Shown in pieces: positions 1-9,514 of a DNA stretch of 64,000 nt. Under the pieces are notes generated by a model. The model was not told the DNA's origin. It saw only the letters and a program-made list of their open reading frames with translations, and did no database searches. This stretch comes from Polaribacter sp. IC073 (lineage in GTDB: Bacteria > Bacteroidota > Bacteroidia > Flavobacteriales > Flavobacteriaceae), in NCBI RefSeq assembly GCF_007997075.1, contig NZ_VORS01000009.1, forward strand, positions 124,001 to 188,000, given 5' to 3'. A program made the translations under genes and the position numbers. Numbering within the stretch: the first letter of the stretch is position 1; each line of letters begins with the position of its first letter.

Positions 1-272
1 AAAATGGCTATAATCAAAAGTTTTCTGGTGATGTTTTAATGATTCCTAATCCTGCAACGTTAACTAGCGGTAGAAAAGGCACAAGTCACGGTTCTGGCTA
101 TTCTTATGATACTCATGTACCTATTATATTCTATGGAAACGGAATTAAAAAAGGACGCTCTTCAAAGAAATATGATATTACAGATATTGCACCAACAATT
201 TCTAATTTATTAAATATTGAAGCTCCAAACGGTACTTCTGGAAAAGTAATAGAAGAAGTTTTAGATAAATAA
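1..272 (+). CDS. Alkaline phosphatase superfamily protein, C-terminal fragment
   Basis: The gene is cut by the left edge of the window; its first complete codon is at base 3 and it ends in TAA at 270-272. The visible tail of about 89 residues contains GTSHGSGYSYDTHVPIIFYG, a segment typical of the C-terminal metal-binding part of flavobacterial PafA-like alkaline phosphatases, in which histidines bind zinc. It is followed by a DITDIAPTISNLL segment, also usual in this superfamily. These enzymes are normally exported phosphomonoesterases or phosphodiesterases; signal peptide and nucleophile would lie upstream, outside the window. Its 3' end faces prsW, with 3 bp between the two stop codons. 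The superfamily is fairly sure, the exact substrate class is not. Confidence 0.8.
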   Translation, partial: NGYNQKFSGDVLMIPNPATLTSGRKGTSHGSGYSYDTHVPIIFYGNGIKKGRSSKKYDITDIAPTISNLLNIEAPNGTSGKVIEEVLDK

Positions 273-275
273 GAA

Positions 276-947
276 CTATTTAAATATAGACCTATTTTGA
301 TGTTTTTTAACGGCTTTTTTAGAAAGTACAATTCCTAGTGTTAAAGAAATAATTGCGCCAATCCACATTCCGGGTATAAAGTTTATAAATAAGAAAAAAT
401 CATAAGCTCCATGAAAAAGGATTGCCAGCAAAAGACCTACTAAATTTAGTTTCACTTTATGTTTAGAAAACTTAGCTCTTCCCATAAAATACCCCATTAA
501 AATGGCAAACGTAGCATGTGCAGGAACTGCTGTAAATGCTCTGGTAATTCCTGTTGCTGCTCCGTATTGATAGGTGTATAAAATATTTTCTAGAGCTGCA
601 AAGCCCATAGAAACCATTACAGCGTAGACAATACCGTCAAAAGGCTCATTAAACTCTTTATTTTTTTGAGCATAGAATTTTACAACAACATATTTCGAAA
701 ATTCTTCAACCAAAGCAACAACAATAAAAGCTTTTACAAATTGCTGAAAAATATTTTTTACATCTGTTAAAGGAATAAAAACGGAAGCAATGTAACCTAG
801 AACAAACGTTAGAATAATGCTTACAGTTGCTCCCAACAAGAAGCTTTTAGTTAGAATACCTATTGGTTCTTTTTCGTATTTATCTTTGAAATAAATATAA
901 AGAATAACAATTGTGATAGGTGCAATAGCTAATAGTAATAAACTCAT
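276..947 (-). CDS. PrsW family intramembrane metalloprotease
   Basis: The 223-residue protein is almost entirely hydrophobic, with about seven or eight membrane segments. It carries the PrsW/CAAX-protease-like motifs: EEFSK at residues 81-85, ALEN at about 118-121, a histidine at 144 (PAHATFA) and FHGAYDF near 178-184. In the family these glutamates and histidines form the metal site in the membrane. PrsW of Bacillus cleaves an anti-sigma factor at site 1; the substrate here is unknown and no sigma/anti-sigma pair is adjacent. The start at 947 is supported by a TATCTTTA promoter-like element four bases upstream, implying a leaderless mRNA. The gene converges on the phosphatase gene. Confidence 0.87.
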   Translation of the reverse strand: MSLLLLAIAPITIVILYIYFKDKYEKEPIGILTKSFLLGATVSIILTFVLGYIASVFIPLTDVKNIFQQFVKAFIVVALVEEFSKYVVVKFYAQKNKEFNEPFDGIVYAVMVSMGFAALENILYTYQYGAATGITRAFTAVPAHATFAILMGYFMGRAKFSKHKVKLNLVGLLLAILFHGAYDFFLFINFIPGMWIGAIISLTLGIVLSKKAVKKHQNRSIFK

Positions 948-951
948 TTTG

Positions 952-959
952 TAAAGATA
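952..959 (-). promoter_or_regulatory. Putative -7 element of prsW, leaderless arrangement
   Basis: On the minus strand this reads TATCTTTA followed by CAAA and the ATG at 947. It differs from the Bacteroidota -7 consensus TAnnTTTG only in the last base. No clear -33 TTG is visible about 19 bp upstream. The four-base spacing matches that at ctlX, yjjG, rlmB and rarA in this window. Confidence 0.5.
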
Positions 960-994
960 TCAAAAAGACATTTTGACTTTGCTAAATGTTCCGT

Positions 995-1927
995 TTAGTT
1001 TTTAGGTAGAAATACTTCCGCCATCATACAACGTGCACTTCCGCCTCCACAAGTTTCTATGGTGTCTAAAGAACTAGAAATAATTTTACAATGATTGTTT
1101 ATTTTGGCAATTTGACTTTGTGTTAAAGAATCATGAGCTGTTTTACTCATTACTAGAAATAGCTCGCCATTTGCACCACGAACTTGCAGCATATTTCCGG
1201 CAAAACTATGCATTTGTGCTTCTGTAATATCAATTACTTGTTTGCTATCTTCTTTTAAGTGTTTTAGCACATTCTTTCTCTCAGATTTATCATCAATAGA
1301 GTCTAAGCAAATTACGGCAAAAGTTTCTGCAACACACATCATAACATTTGTATGATAAATAACTGCTCTTTCTCCTGCTATAGTTTGGTTTGCTACAAAA
1401 ACGACTGGTGTATATTCAAAATCTTCACAAAACTCAATAAATAAATCTTCATCTGCTCTGGCAGACAAAGCACAATATGCTTTTCTATTTACTCTATCTA
1501 AAATAATACTTCCTGTAGCTTCTAAAAATAAATCTTCATGTTCTGCAGAAGTATAATCTACTATATTTTCTATAATAAATCCGTTTTTTTCTAATTCATT
1601 TAGAATATCATCTCTTCGTTCTAAACGTCTGTTTTCTGCAAACATTGGGTATAAACCAACGGTGCCATCAGAATGAAAAGAAATCCAATTATTTGGAAAA
1701 ATAGAATCTGGCGTATCGAATGTATCCGTATCTGAAATAACGACAACTTCTACTCCAAAACTTCTTAATTTAAAAACGTAAGCATCAAACTCTTCTTGTG
1801 CTTTTTTATTGATTTCAGCATTTTTTAAATCGATTTCTTCTTGAAAATAATTATTAACAGCTGTTTGTTCATTCATCCTAAAGTTAATAGGACGAATCAT
1901 TAAGATTGTATTTGTAGTTTGTTGCAT
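995..1927 (-). CDS. ctlX: Citrulline hydrolase CtlX-like, amidinotransferase superfamily
   Basis: The 310-residue protein has the pentein-fold layout of arginine deiminase-like hydrolases. It starts TILMIRPINFRMNEQTAVNN, as proteins annotated CtlX do, has an FPNNWISFH segment near residue 90-100, a catalytic-type histidine in AQMHSFAGN, and a C-terminal nucleophile cysteine at about 300 in GGGSARCMMAE. The family is thought to hydrolyse citrulline or related guanidino/ureido substrates; the specificity here is inferred from similarity only. It starts a small group of amino-acid genes: a second amidinotransferase lies at 3827-4741 and two dehydrogenases lie between. A TATATTTA element ends four bases before the ATG, so the transcript is probably leaderless. 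It is divergent from the aspartate dehydrogenase-like gene. Confidence 0.8.
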   Translation of the reverse strand: MQQTTNTILMIRPINFRMNEQTAVNNYFQEEIDLKNAEINKKAQEEFDAYVFKLRSFGVEVVVISDTDTFDTPDSIFPNNWISFHSDGTVGLYPMFAENRRLERRDDILNELEKNGFIIENIVDYTSAEHEDLFLEATGSIILDRVNRKAYCALSARADEDLFIEFCEDFEYTPVVFVANQTIAGERAVIYHTNVMMCVAETFAVICLDSIDDKSERKNVLKHLKEDSKQVIDITEAQMHSFAGNMLQVRGANGELFLVMSKTAHDSLTQSQIAKINNHCKIISSSLDTIETCGGGSARCMMAEVFLPKN

Positions 1928-1931
1928 TTTG

Positions 1932-1939
1932 TAAATATA
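1932..1939 (-). promoter_or_regulatory. Putative -7 element of ctlX, leaderless arrangement
   Basis: The minus strand reads TATATTTA, then CAAA, then the ATG at 1927. This is the same layout, including the CAAA spacer, as at prsW. A clear -33 element is not seen at the usual distance. Confidence 0.45.
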
Positions 1940-2093
1940 TAAGCCACAAAATTAGCCTTTTTTATGGTGATAATAATCAACTTGAATGTATATATTTTTT
2001 TACTATTTAAAAGACTATAAATACTTAGTAATCCCTCTTAAATATGGTGTAAACTATTTTTTAGATTACAAAAAAAAACTTATGTTAGCTACT

Positions 2094-2894
2094 ATGAAAA
2101 CACATACATTAGCCATTGCAGGTTGCGGTAAATTAGCTCACATTATTGTAGATGCTTTGTTAAAAAACTTTTTGCCAAACTATCAATTAATTGGCAGCTA
2201 CTCGAGAACTTTTGATAAAGCTGAAGAAATTTCTAATAAAATAAATAACTCTGAAGCAGGTTACGCTTGTAAACCCTGCAATACATTTGAAGATTTGTTA
2301 TTACTGAAGCCAGATTACATTGTAGAAACTGCATCTCCTGCGGCATTTAAAGAATGGGCTTTGCCTGCCTTAAAAAACGGATCGTCTATTGTTACCTTAT
2401 CAATTGGAGCTCTTGCAGATGAAGAATTTTATAAAAAGGTAGAAAAAACTGCTCTAGAAAATAATGTTAGAGTACATTTAGCTTCTGGTGCAATTGGTGG
2501 TTTTGATGTTTTAAGAACGGTTTCTTTAATGGAAGAAAGTGACGTTGCTTTTACCACTGAAAAAGGCCCAAATTCTTTAAAAAATTCGACAGTATATTCA
2601 GATAGCTTACAGACTGAAAAACAAACAGTTTTTCATGGTAATGCCAAGGAAGCTATTGCGCTTTTCCCTACAAAAGTTAATGTTGCTGTTGCAGCTTCGC
2701 TAGCTTCAGTAGGACCAAAAAACACAACAGTTAGCATCAACTCCAGTCCTAATTTTGTTGGAGATAATCACCGAATTGAAATAACAAGTAAACAAGTTCA
2801 CGGAGTTATAGAAATTTATAGTAAAACTGCACAAATTGCGGGTTGGAGTGTTGTAAATACGTTAAGAAATATTGTTTCTCCTATTGTGTTTTAG
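2094..2894 (+). CDS. Aspartate dehydrogenase-like protein (NadX family)
   Basis: The reading frame is open from 1986, but the Rossmann-fold start MKTHTLAIAGCGKLA begins at 2094 (an ATG at 2082 is also possible), giving 266 residues. The GxG nucleotide-binding motif is at residues 10-12. An ASGAIGGFD segment at 130-138 matches the substrate-binding region of L-aspartate dehydrogenases, and KVNVAVAASLASVG further on is also characteristic. Family members deaminate L-aspartate with NAD(P), forming iminoaspartate for NAD synthesis or releasing ammonia. The surrounding citrulline/arginine-type hydrolases suggest amino-acid nitrogen metabolism rather than NAD synthesis, as no nadA or nadC is adjacent. 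Its last 14 bp overlap the convergent 2-hydroxyacid dehydrogenase-like gene. Confidence 0.75.
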   Translation: MKTHTLAIAGCGKLAHIIVDALLKNFLPNYQLIGSYSRTFDKAEEISNKINNSEAGYACKPCNTFEDLLLLKPDYIVETASPAAFKEWALPALKNGSSIVTLSIGALADEEFYKKVEKTALENNVRVHLASGAIGGFDVLRTVSLMEESDVAFTTEKGPNSLKNSTVYSDSLQTEKQTVFHGNAKEAIALFPTKVNVAVAASLASVGPKNTTVSINSSPNFVGDNHRIEITSKQVHGVIEIYSKTAQIAGWSVVNTLRNIVSPIVF

Positions 2895-3792
2895 CATAAG
2901 TTGCTAAGTTTTCCAATACTTTTTCACTCAAACGCTTAAAAGCTTGCTGTGTTCTTCCAGTAGAAACCTGGAAACAATTAACATTTGGATATGCTAGAAA
3001 ATGGTTACTGCCTAATGCACCAAGTGTATCGCAATAAACAAGGTTGTTTCCATTTAACCACTCCTCAAAAGGCTCAGCATCCCAAGCAGGAGATAAGCCT
3101 GTATTCATTAAAATTTTATTATTTCCGAGATGTTTAAATTCATCTGAATGTAATAATATTGTATTCTTATTTAAACATGTAATAACAACTTCATTTTCTG
3201 ACAATAATTGCTTTAAAGGTAAAAATTGATACCCTTTGGCTTTGGCTTCTTCTTTTTCGCTACGTGCAAAATAACTGATTTCTGCTCCAAAAAAGCGCAA
3301 AGCATCAGCTACCATTCCACCAGATTTACCTAGACCTACAATACCTGCTTTAATACCTGTAATTTCACGAGGAATTTCGCTCCAAGGTTTTCTTACTGCT
3401 CCATTTGATTTATTACCAAAACCATGTAAACAACGCACCAATTCGCTAATTACATATTCTACCACACCTTCATCTCCATAGTCACGAACACCCAATACCG
3501 TTATATCTCTAGAGTTGGCGTAAAGAATATCTACATTTGCGCTTTCGGGTGTATATAAAGAGCAACACATACCAATGTATTTTATGTTTGGGCATTGTTC
3601 TAACACTTCTCTACCTAAAATTGTTCTATGACTTACTAAAACCCCATCTGCATCTCCAATACGTGCTACAATTTCTGCAATAGTATTTGGTGTATCTTCA
3701 TGTAAGATTACTGTTTCTGCAAAAGTTTCTAATTTTTTATTAGCTGAAGAAATTAATTCTAATGGTTCTATTCCAACAAGTTTTTTAAACAT
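2881..3792 (-). CDS. D-2-hydroxyacid dehydrogenase-like protein lacking the catalytic triad
   Basis: The 303-residue protein has the two-domain fold of D-isomer-specific 2-hydroxyacid dehydrogenases. An N-terminal flavodoxin-like half is followed by an NAD-binding half with GIVGLGKSGG at about 151-159 and a FFGAEISYFAR strand. The usual catalytic residues are not found. NTARG is replaced by MNTGLSPAW (229-237), the glutamate of the xxEPL region is replaced by CDTLGALGS, and the PHIGG histidine region reads CFQVSTGR. The protein may therefore bind NAD without classic oxidoreductase chemistry, or use other residues. A TAAATTTG element ends four bases before the ATG. The 3' end overlaps the aspartate dehydrogenase-like gene by 14 bp. 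Confidence 0.75.
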   Translation of the reverse strand: MFKKLVGIEPLELISSANKKLETFAETVILHEDTPNTIAEIVARIGDADGVLVSHRTILGREVLEQCPNIKYIGMCCSLYTPESANVDILYANSRDITVLGVRDYGDEGVVEYVISELVRCLHGFGNKSNGAVRKPWSEIPREITGIKAGIVGLGKSGGMVADALRFFGAEISYFARSEKEEAKAKGYQFLPLKQLLSENEVVITCLNKNTILLHSDEFKHLGNNKILMNTGLSPAWDAEPFEEWLNGNNLVYCDTLGALGSNHFLAYPNVNCFQVSTGRTQQAFKRLSEKVLENLATYAKTQ

Positions 3793-3796
3793 ACTA

Positions 3797-3804
3797 CAAA
3801 TTTA
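3797..3804 (-). promoter_or_regulatory. Putative -7 element of the 2-hydroxyacid dehydrogenase-like gene
   Basis: The minus strand reads TAAATTTG, an exact match to TAnnTTTG, then TAGT and the ATG at 3792. Transcription from it would start at or next to the start codon. Confidence 0.5.
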
Positions 3805-3826
3805 TCTTTTTTTTAAAAACTAAAAT

Positions 3827-4741
3827 CTAATCTCTTATCAAGGGCATTGTAGAACAACGTAACAAACCTTCTTGTTTGGCTATTTCTCTATACGCTACTT
3901 CTTCTACAGTAAAACCATTTTTACGCAACCAAGTATTTAAACGTGTAAAGTTTTTTTCTGATATAATTACATCTTCAGATATAGAAAAAATGTTGCTATT
4001 CATATTAAACATTTCTTCTTTATCAATTTCAAAAACATTTTCTTTTCCAAATAAATTTAACAACCACTCATATTCTTTTGCTACTAAAAAACCATTTCTA
4101 TGAAGTATGGCTTTATTTTTTCCTATTGGCTGAAAACAACAGTCTAAATGCAATGCATTTTCTTTAGGATCTGTGTTGTCTTTTCTTAATTCAAAAGACT
4201 TTACCGTTTTATTCGGAAAAAGTTCTTGTAACGCTATTACAGCATCTATATTTGTGCGCGCCGTTATATGTTCTGAGTAATCTTCCCCAGAATAAGTTCC
4301 AACAAAAATATAATCATTCCAAGGCATAACATCTCCACCTTCTACGTGGCATTCTTCTGGTAATTTTATAATATTTTCTTGATCAATTTTAGAAAGAACA
4401 TGGTTTATTGCTTCTATTTCTTGATCTCTGTCTGGTAAGATATTTGCTTTAATTAACTTATCGTCAATAACAAAAGCAATATCTCTAGAAAAAATCTGAT
4501 TGTAATCTTCTATAATTTCAGGTCTAAAAACTTCTACATTATATTTTTCAAAAATGGCAAGAACAGCTTCCATTTCAATAATCATGTCTTCTTCTTTAGG
4601 ATATGTCCCTGCTAAAACATGTTGTACACTTTTGGGATCATAACAGTCTTCTACCTTCGGTATCGGGCCGTTACTTTTTGCAATTCCTAAAACAACTGCT
4701 TTTAGCCTAGAAGTTTCGTTTTTAATATTAAGTTTTAACAT
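3827..4741 (-). CDS. Amidinotransferase / dimethylarginine dimethylaminohydrolase family protein
   Basis: The 304-residue protein is a pentein-fold guanidine-modifying enzyme. Visible marks are SRDIAFV near residue 90, HVEGGDVMPW, the histidine in HLDCCFQP and a C-terminal nucleophile at about Cys296 in GLLRCSTMPLIR. Relatives include arginine deiminase, dimethylargininase and glycine amidinotransferase; which reaction occurs here cannot be read from sequence. It lies directly downstream of gltA on the same strand, but a strong terminator and its own TAATTTTA promoter element separate them. With CtlX nearby, the region may handle arginine-derived nitrogen. Confidence 0.8.
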   Translation of the reverse strand: MLKLNIKNETSRLKAVVLGIAKSNGPIPKVEDCYDPKSVQHVLAGTYPKEEDMIIEMEAVLAIFEKYNVEVFRPEIIEDYNQIFSRDIAFVIDDKLIKANILPDRDQEIEAINHVLSKIDQENIIKLPEECHVEGGDVMPWNDYIFVGTYSGEDYSEHITARTNIDAVIALQELFPNKTVKSFELRKDNTDPKENALHLDCCFQPIGKNKAILHRNGFLVAKEYEWLLNLFGKENVFEIDKEEMFNMNSNIFSISEDVIISEKNFTRLNTWLRKNGFTVEEVAYREIAKQEGLLRCSTMPLIRD

Positions 4742-4744
4742 ATC

Positions 4745-4752
4745 TAAAATTA
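4745..4752 (-). promoter_or_regulatory. Putative -7 element of the amidinotransferase gene
   Basis: The minus strand reads TAATTTTA, then GAT and the ATG at 4741. It directly follows the U-tract of the gltA terminator, so one transcript ends and the next begins within about 15 bp. Confidence 0.4.
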
Positions 4753-4784
4753 TAAAAAAAGCTTCATATAATATGAAGCTTTTT
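4753..4784 (-). terminator. Rho-independent terminator of gltA
   Basis: A GCTTCAT/ATGAAGC stem (4761-4767 with 4773-4779), extended by A/T pairs and closing a five-base loop, is followed on the minus strand by a run of T. It lies 26 bp beyond the gltA stop codon. Confidence 0.85.
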
Positions 4785-4809
4785 ATTTATGTAAATGTAA
4801 TAATTTAAA

Positions 4810-6096
4810 TTATCTTTTTTCAATTGACTTGAATGGTCTTAAGTTTTCACCAGTATAAATCTGACGTGGTCTACCTATTGGTTCTTTGTTTAATCTCATT
4901 TCTTTCCACTGTGCTATCCAACCAGGTAAACGTCCTAAGGCGAACATTACAGTAAACATTTCTACAGGAATACCCATTGCTCTGTATATAATTCCTGAAT
5001 AAAAATCTACATTTGGATAAAGTTTTCTTTCTACAAAATAAGGATCATTTAAAGCTTCCTGCTCTAGAGCTTTTGCGATTTCTAAAATAGGATCATCAAC
5101 ACCTAGATCATTTAAAACTTCGTCTGCAGCCTTTTTAATAATTTTCGCTCTCGGGTCGAAGTTTTTGTAAACTCTATGTCCGAAGCCCATTAATCTAAAA
5201 GGATCATTTTTGTCTTTTGCTTTTGCCATGTACTTTTTAGTATCTCCTCCATCTTCTTTGATCGCTTCAAGCATTTCTAAAACTGCTTGATTTGCGCCAC
5301 CATGAAGTGGCCCCCATAATGCAGAAATTCCTGCTGATAATGAAGCAAATAAACCTGCGTGAGAAGAACCTGCAATTCTTACCGTTGATGTAGAACAGTT
5401 TTGTTCATGATCTGCATGTAAAATTAATAGTTTGTCTAAAGCGTCTACAACAATTTTATTTGTAACATAGTCTTGATTAGGCTGTTTAAACATCATTTTG
5501 TAAGTGTTTTCTACATAACCTAAGCTACAATCTCCATAGTCTAAAGGAAGCCCTTGCTTTTTTCGCATTGTCCATGCTACTAATACAGGGAATTTTCCCA
5601 TAATTTTAACAATTGCATTGTACATTTCTTCTTCAGATTCTACATTTACAGTAGAAGGATTAAATGCAGTTAATGCTGATGTTAGTGATGAAATTACACC
5701 CATCGGATGCGCAGACTTTGGAAATGCATCTACTATTTTTCTAATATCTTCATCTACTAAAGATTGTGCACAAATATCTTTTTTAAATTTATCTAACTCT
5801 TCTTGGGTTGGTAAATCTCCGAATATTAATGCATAAGCAACTTCTAAAAAATCTGCTTTTTCTGCCAATTCTTCAATAGAGTACCCTCTGTATCTTAATA
5901 TACCTTTTTCACCATCTAAAAAAGTAATAGCACTTTCACAAGAACCCGTATTTTTAAATCCAGGATCTATTGTAATAACCCCTTTTGTAGCTCCACGCAA
6001 AGATTTAATATCTATTGCAACTTCATTTTCTGTTCCTTTTACAAGAGGAAATTCGTACGAATCTTCTCCTATTTGTAATTTTGCTATATCTGACAT
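4810..6096 (-). CDS. gltA: Citrate synthase
   Basis: The 428-residue protein is a full-length type II (hexameric-class) citrate synthase, condensing acetyl-CoA with oxaloacetate in the TCA cycle. It shows ITYLDG-type sequence near the start (SAITFLDGEKGILRYRGY), the catalytic histidine region SSHAGLF...WGPLHGGANQAV, the second histidine motif GFGHRVYKNFDPRA, and the aspartate region NVDFYSG. It ends with RPRQIYTGE, usual for the family. It stands alone between the eno terminator and its own terminator. A TATCTTCG sequence near 6136-6143 on the minus strand is a one-mismatch -7 candidate. Confidence 0.97.
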   Translation of the reverse strand: MSDIAKLQIGEDSYEFPLVKGTENEVAIDIKSLRGATKGVITIDPGFKNTGSCESAITFLDGEKGILRYRGYSIEELAEKADFLEVAYALIFGDLPTQEELDKFKKDICAQSLVDEDIRKIVDAFPKSAHPMGVISSLTSALTAFNPSTVNVESEEEMYNAIVKIMGKFPVLVAWTMRKKQGLPLDYGDCSLGYVENTYKMMFKQPNQDYVTNKIVVDALDKLLILHADHEQNCSTSTVRIAGSSHAGLFASLSAGISALWGPLHGGANQAVLEMLEAIKEDGGDTKKYMAKAKDKNDPFRLMGFGHRVYKNFDPRAKIIKKAADEVLNDLGVDDPILEIAKALEQEALNDPYFVERKLYPNVDFYSGIIYRAMGIPVEMFTVMFALGRLPGWIAQWKEMRLNKEPIGRPRQIYTGENLRPFKSIEKR

Positions 6097-6220
6097 TTAT
6101 AATGGTTTTATTGTGTTTTTCTTATTCCCACGAAGATACCAATTTTTGAATAAAATTTAAATGACTTCGTATAGATTTTTAACATTTTAAAATAATATTA
6201 ACTTATTACAATAAATCACA

Positions 6221-6256
6221 AAAAAAAGCCTCACAATTTTACTTGTAAGGCTTTGA
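6221..6256 (-). terminator. Rho-independent terminator of eno
   Basis: The arms AAAGCCT and AGGCTTT (6225-6231 with 6248-6254) enclose a further short ACAA/TTGT pairing. On the minus strand the stem is followed by a run of T, 20 bp after the eno stop codon. Confidence 0.8.
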
Positions 6257-6275
6257 GTCTTTAATGCTTTGTTAA

Positions 6276-7592
<1,317 letters not shown>

Positions 7593-7669
7593 TTAAACTT
7601 ACTAACGCTAAATTACGAAATGTATGAAGCATTTGATAGTATGTATCAAACAAATTACGAAAACGATTG

Positions 7670-7677
7670 CAAAATTA
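7670..7677 (-). promoter_or_regulatory. Putative -7 element of eno
   Basis: The minus strand reads TAATTTTG, an exact TAnnTTTG match, just downstream of the carA terminator. The leader to the ATG at 7562 would be about 100 nt. No convincing -33 TTG lies at 17-19 bp. Confidence 0.4.
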
Positions 7678-7688
7678 TACTATGAAAA

Positions 7689-7720
7689 CAAAAAACCCAC
7701 TCGTAAAATGAGTGGGCAAA
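7689..7720 (-). terminator. Rho-independent terminator of carA
   Basis: The stem CCCACTC/GAGTGGG (7696-7702 with 7710-7716) has a seven-base loop and is followed on the minus strand by a run of six T. It lies about 50 bp after the carA stop. Confidence 0.85.
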
Positions 7721-7767
7721 TAATAACCTTTATTAAATCTGTGTTTTTTTGATGAATACCAATTCAG

Positions 7768-8886
7768 TTACGACAGAACTTTTTTAGATTCTTTTATATT
7801 TTCAATAAATTGATCAAATAGGTATTCTGAATCATGAGGTCCAGGACTCGCTTCTGGGTGATATTGAACAGAGAAAACAGCTTTATTTTTTAATCTTATA
7901 CCGGCAACAGTATGATCATTTAAATGAACATGTGTAATTTCGATATTCTCATTGTTTTCAGTTTCTTCTTTATTAATAGCAAAACCATGATTCTGTGACG
8001 TAATTTCACCTTTACCAGTTAATAAATTTTTAACAGGATGATTAATTCCTCTATGACCATTGTGCATTTTGTATGTAGAAATTCCGTTTGCTAAAGCAAT
8101 TACTTGGTGTCCTAAACAAATACCAAACAAAGGCACTTCACTTTTTATAATTTCCTTTGCAAGTTCCTGCGCATCAATTAGCGGTTCAGGGTCTCCGGGT
8201 CCGTTTGAGATAAAATAGCCATCAGGATTAAAAGCTGCTAATTCTTCAAATTTAGAATTGTAAGGAAACACTTTAACATAAGCATCTCTTTTAACTAAAT
8301 TTCTTAATATGTTCTTTTTAATTCCAATATCTAAAGCTGCTATTTTTATGGATGCATTCTCATCACCTACAAAATAAGGCTCTTTGGTAGATACTTTAGA
8401 CGCTAACTCTAAACCTTCCATTGAAGGAACTTTAGATAACTGTTTTTTTAATTCTTCAATATTATCAGTCTCAGTAGAAATTATCGCATTCATGGATCCA
8501 TTATCTCTAATATATGCCACTAGTGCTCTAGTATCTACATCAGAAATAGCTACGATGTTATGTTCTTCAAACCAGTCTTTTAAATTTCCATCAGAATCTA
8601 CCCTAGAATGTGTAAAACTAAAATTTCTACAAATTAAACCAGATATTTTAATCCCATCAGATTCAACTTCATCATTATTTACACCATAATTTCCAATATG
8701 AGCGTTTGCTGTTACCATAATCTGACCAAAATAAGAAGGGTCAGTAAAAATTTCTTGATAACCTGTCATACCTGTATTGAAACAAATTTCTCCTGTTGAA
8801 GTTCCTTCAATACCCACAGATTTTCCATAAAAGATAGTTCCGTCAGCTAATAAAACTAATGCTTTTTTTCTAGTTTGATATTTCAT
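7768..8886 (-). CDS. carA: Carbamoyl-phosphate synthase small subunit
   Basis: The 372-residue glutaminase subunit supplies ammonia from glutamine to the large subunit CarB for pyrimidine and arginine synthesis. The N-terminal CarA domain shows GEICFNTGMTGYQEI and a YGVNNDEVES segment. The C-terminal class I amidotransferase domain has SNGPGDP, the nucleophile cysteine in FGICLGHQ, and the His/Glu pair in VQYHPEASPGP. carB is not in the window. It follows rplQ on the same strand but lies behind the rplQ terminator, so it is likely transcribed from its own promoter. Confidence 0.97.
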   Translation of the reverse strand: MKYQTRKKALVLLADGTIFYGKSVGIEGTSTGEICFNTGMTGYQEIFTDPSYFGQIMVTANAHIGNYGVNNDEVESDGIKISGLICRNFSFTHSRVDSDGNLKDWFEEHNIVAISDVDTRALVAYIRDNGSMNAIISTETDNIEELKKQLSKVPSMEGLELASKVSTKEPYFVGDENASIKIAALDIGIKKNILRNLVKRDAYVKVFPYNSKFEELAAFNPDGYFISNGPGDPEPLIDAQELAKEIIKSEVPLFGICLGHQVIALANGISTYKMHNGHRGINHPVKNLLTGKGEITSQNHGFAINKEETENNENIEITHVHLNDHTVAGIRLKNKAVFSVQYHPEASPGPHDSEYLFDQFIENIKESKKVLS

Positions 8887-8920
8887 TGCTATATAATTGT
8901 GTTTGTTGATGTAAAAATAT

Positions 8921-8955
8921 AAAAAAAGGGATAAACGTAAACGTTTATCCCTTTT
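8921..8955 (-). terminator. Terminator at the end of the ribosomal supercluster
   Basis: A near-perfect 14-bp stem (8925-8938 with 8941-8954) with a tiny loop is followed by T residues on the minus strand, 26 bp after the rplQ stop. It closes the long ribosomal transcription unit before carA. Confidence 0.88.
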
Positions 8956-8980
8956 ATATAAGTTAAAAAATTTTCATTTT

Positions 8981-9454
8981 TTATTCTTCAGATTTTTCTT
9001 CTGTTGCAGTTCCTTCTACTTGATCAGAATCAGCTTTCTTGCTTCTTCCTCTTCTTGTAGTTTTCTTTGCTTTTTTACCATTAGGGTTATAGATTTCGTT
9101 ATAATCAACTAATTCTACCATTGCCATAGGAGCATTATCTCCTTGACGGTTTCCTAATTTGATTATACGAAGGTAACCTCCTGGTCTGTCTGCTACTTTT
9201 ACAGAAATTTCTTTAAATAATTCTGTTACAGCAAATTTATCACGTAAATAAGAAAATACAACACGTCTGTTGTGAGTAGTATCACTCTTAGACTTTGTAA
9301 TTAATGGTTCTGCAAATACTCTTAAAGCCTTTGCTTTTGCCACTGTAGTGTTAATACGCTTGTGCTCTATTAAAGAACAAGTCATATTAGCTAACATCGC
9401 TTTTCTGTGCGACGTTGTTCTTCCTAAATGATTGTGTTTTTTTCCGTGTCTCAT
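8981..9454 (-). CDS. rplQ: 50S ribosomal protein L17
   Basis: Large-subunit protein near the exit tunnel. The first 115 residues or so match L17 ([20 protein letters not shown] at the start, then [12 protein letters not shown]). They are followed by a charged tail of about 35 residues, first basic ([11 protein letters not shown]) and then acidic (ending EEKSEE), making it longer than the E. coli protein. It is the last gene of the supercluster. The 60-bp spacer from rpoA contains an intercistronic hairpin. Confidence 0.97.
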   Translation of the reverse strand: MRHGKKHNHLGRTTSHRKAMLANMTCSLIEHKRINTTVAKAKALRVFAEPLITKSKSDTTHNRRVVFSYLRDKFAVTELFKEISVKVADRPGGYLRIIKLGNRQGDNAPMAMVELVDYNEIYNPNGKKAKKTTRRGRSKKADSDQVEGTATEEKSEE

Positions 9455-9470
9455 TACGTTTGTTTTATTT

Positions 9471-9512
9471 TTTCATCTTGCATCAACTCTTTTTGAGGAG
9501 CAAAATATGAAA
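9471..9512 (-). other. Intercistronic hairpin between rpoA and rplQ
   Basis: Three nested complementary blocks, TTTCAT/ATGAAA (9471-9476, 9507-9512), TTGC/GCAA (9478-9481, 9500-9503) and CTC/GAG (9487-9489, 9495-9497), form an interrupted stem-loop in the 60-bp spacer. No U-tract follows, so it does not look like a terminator. Confidence 0.4.
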
Positions 9513-9514
9513 GG

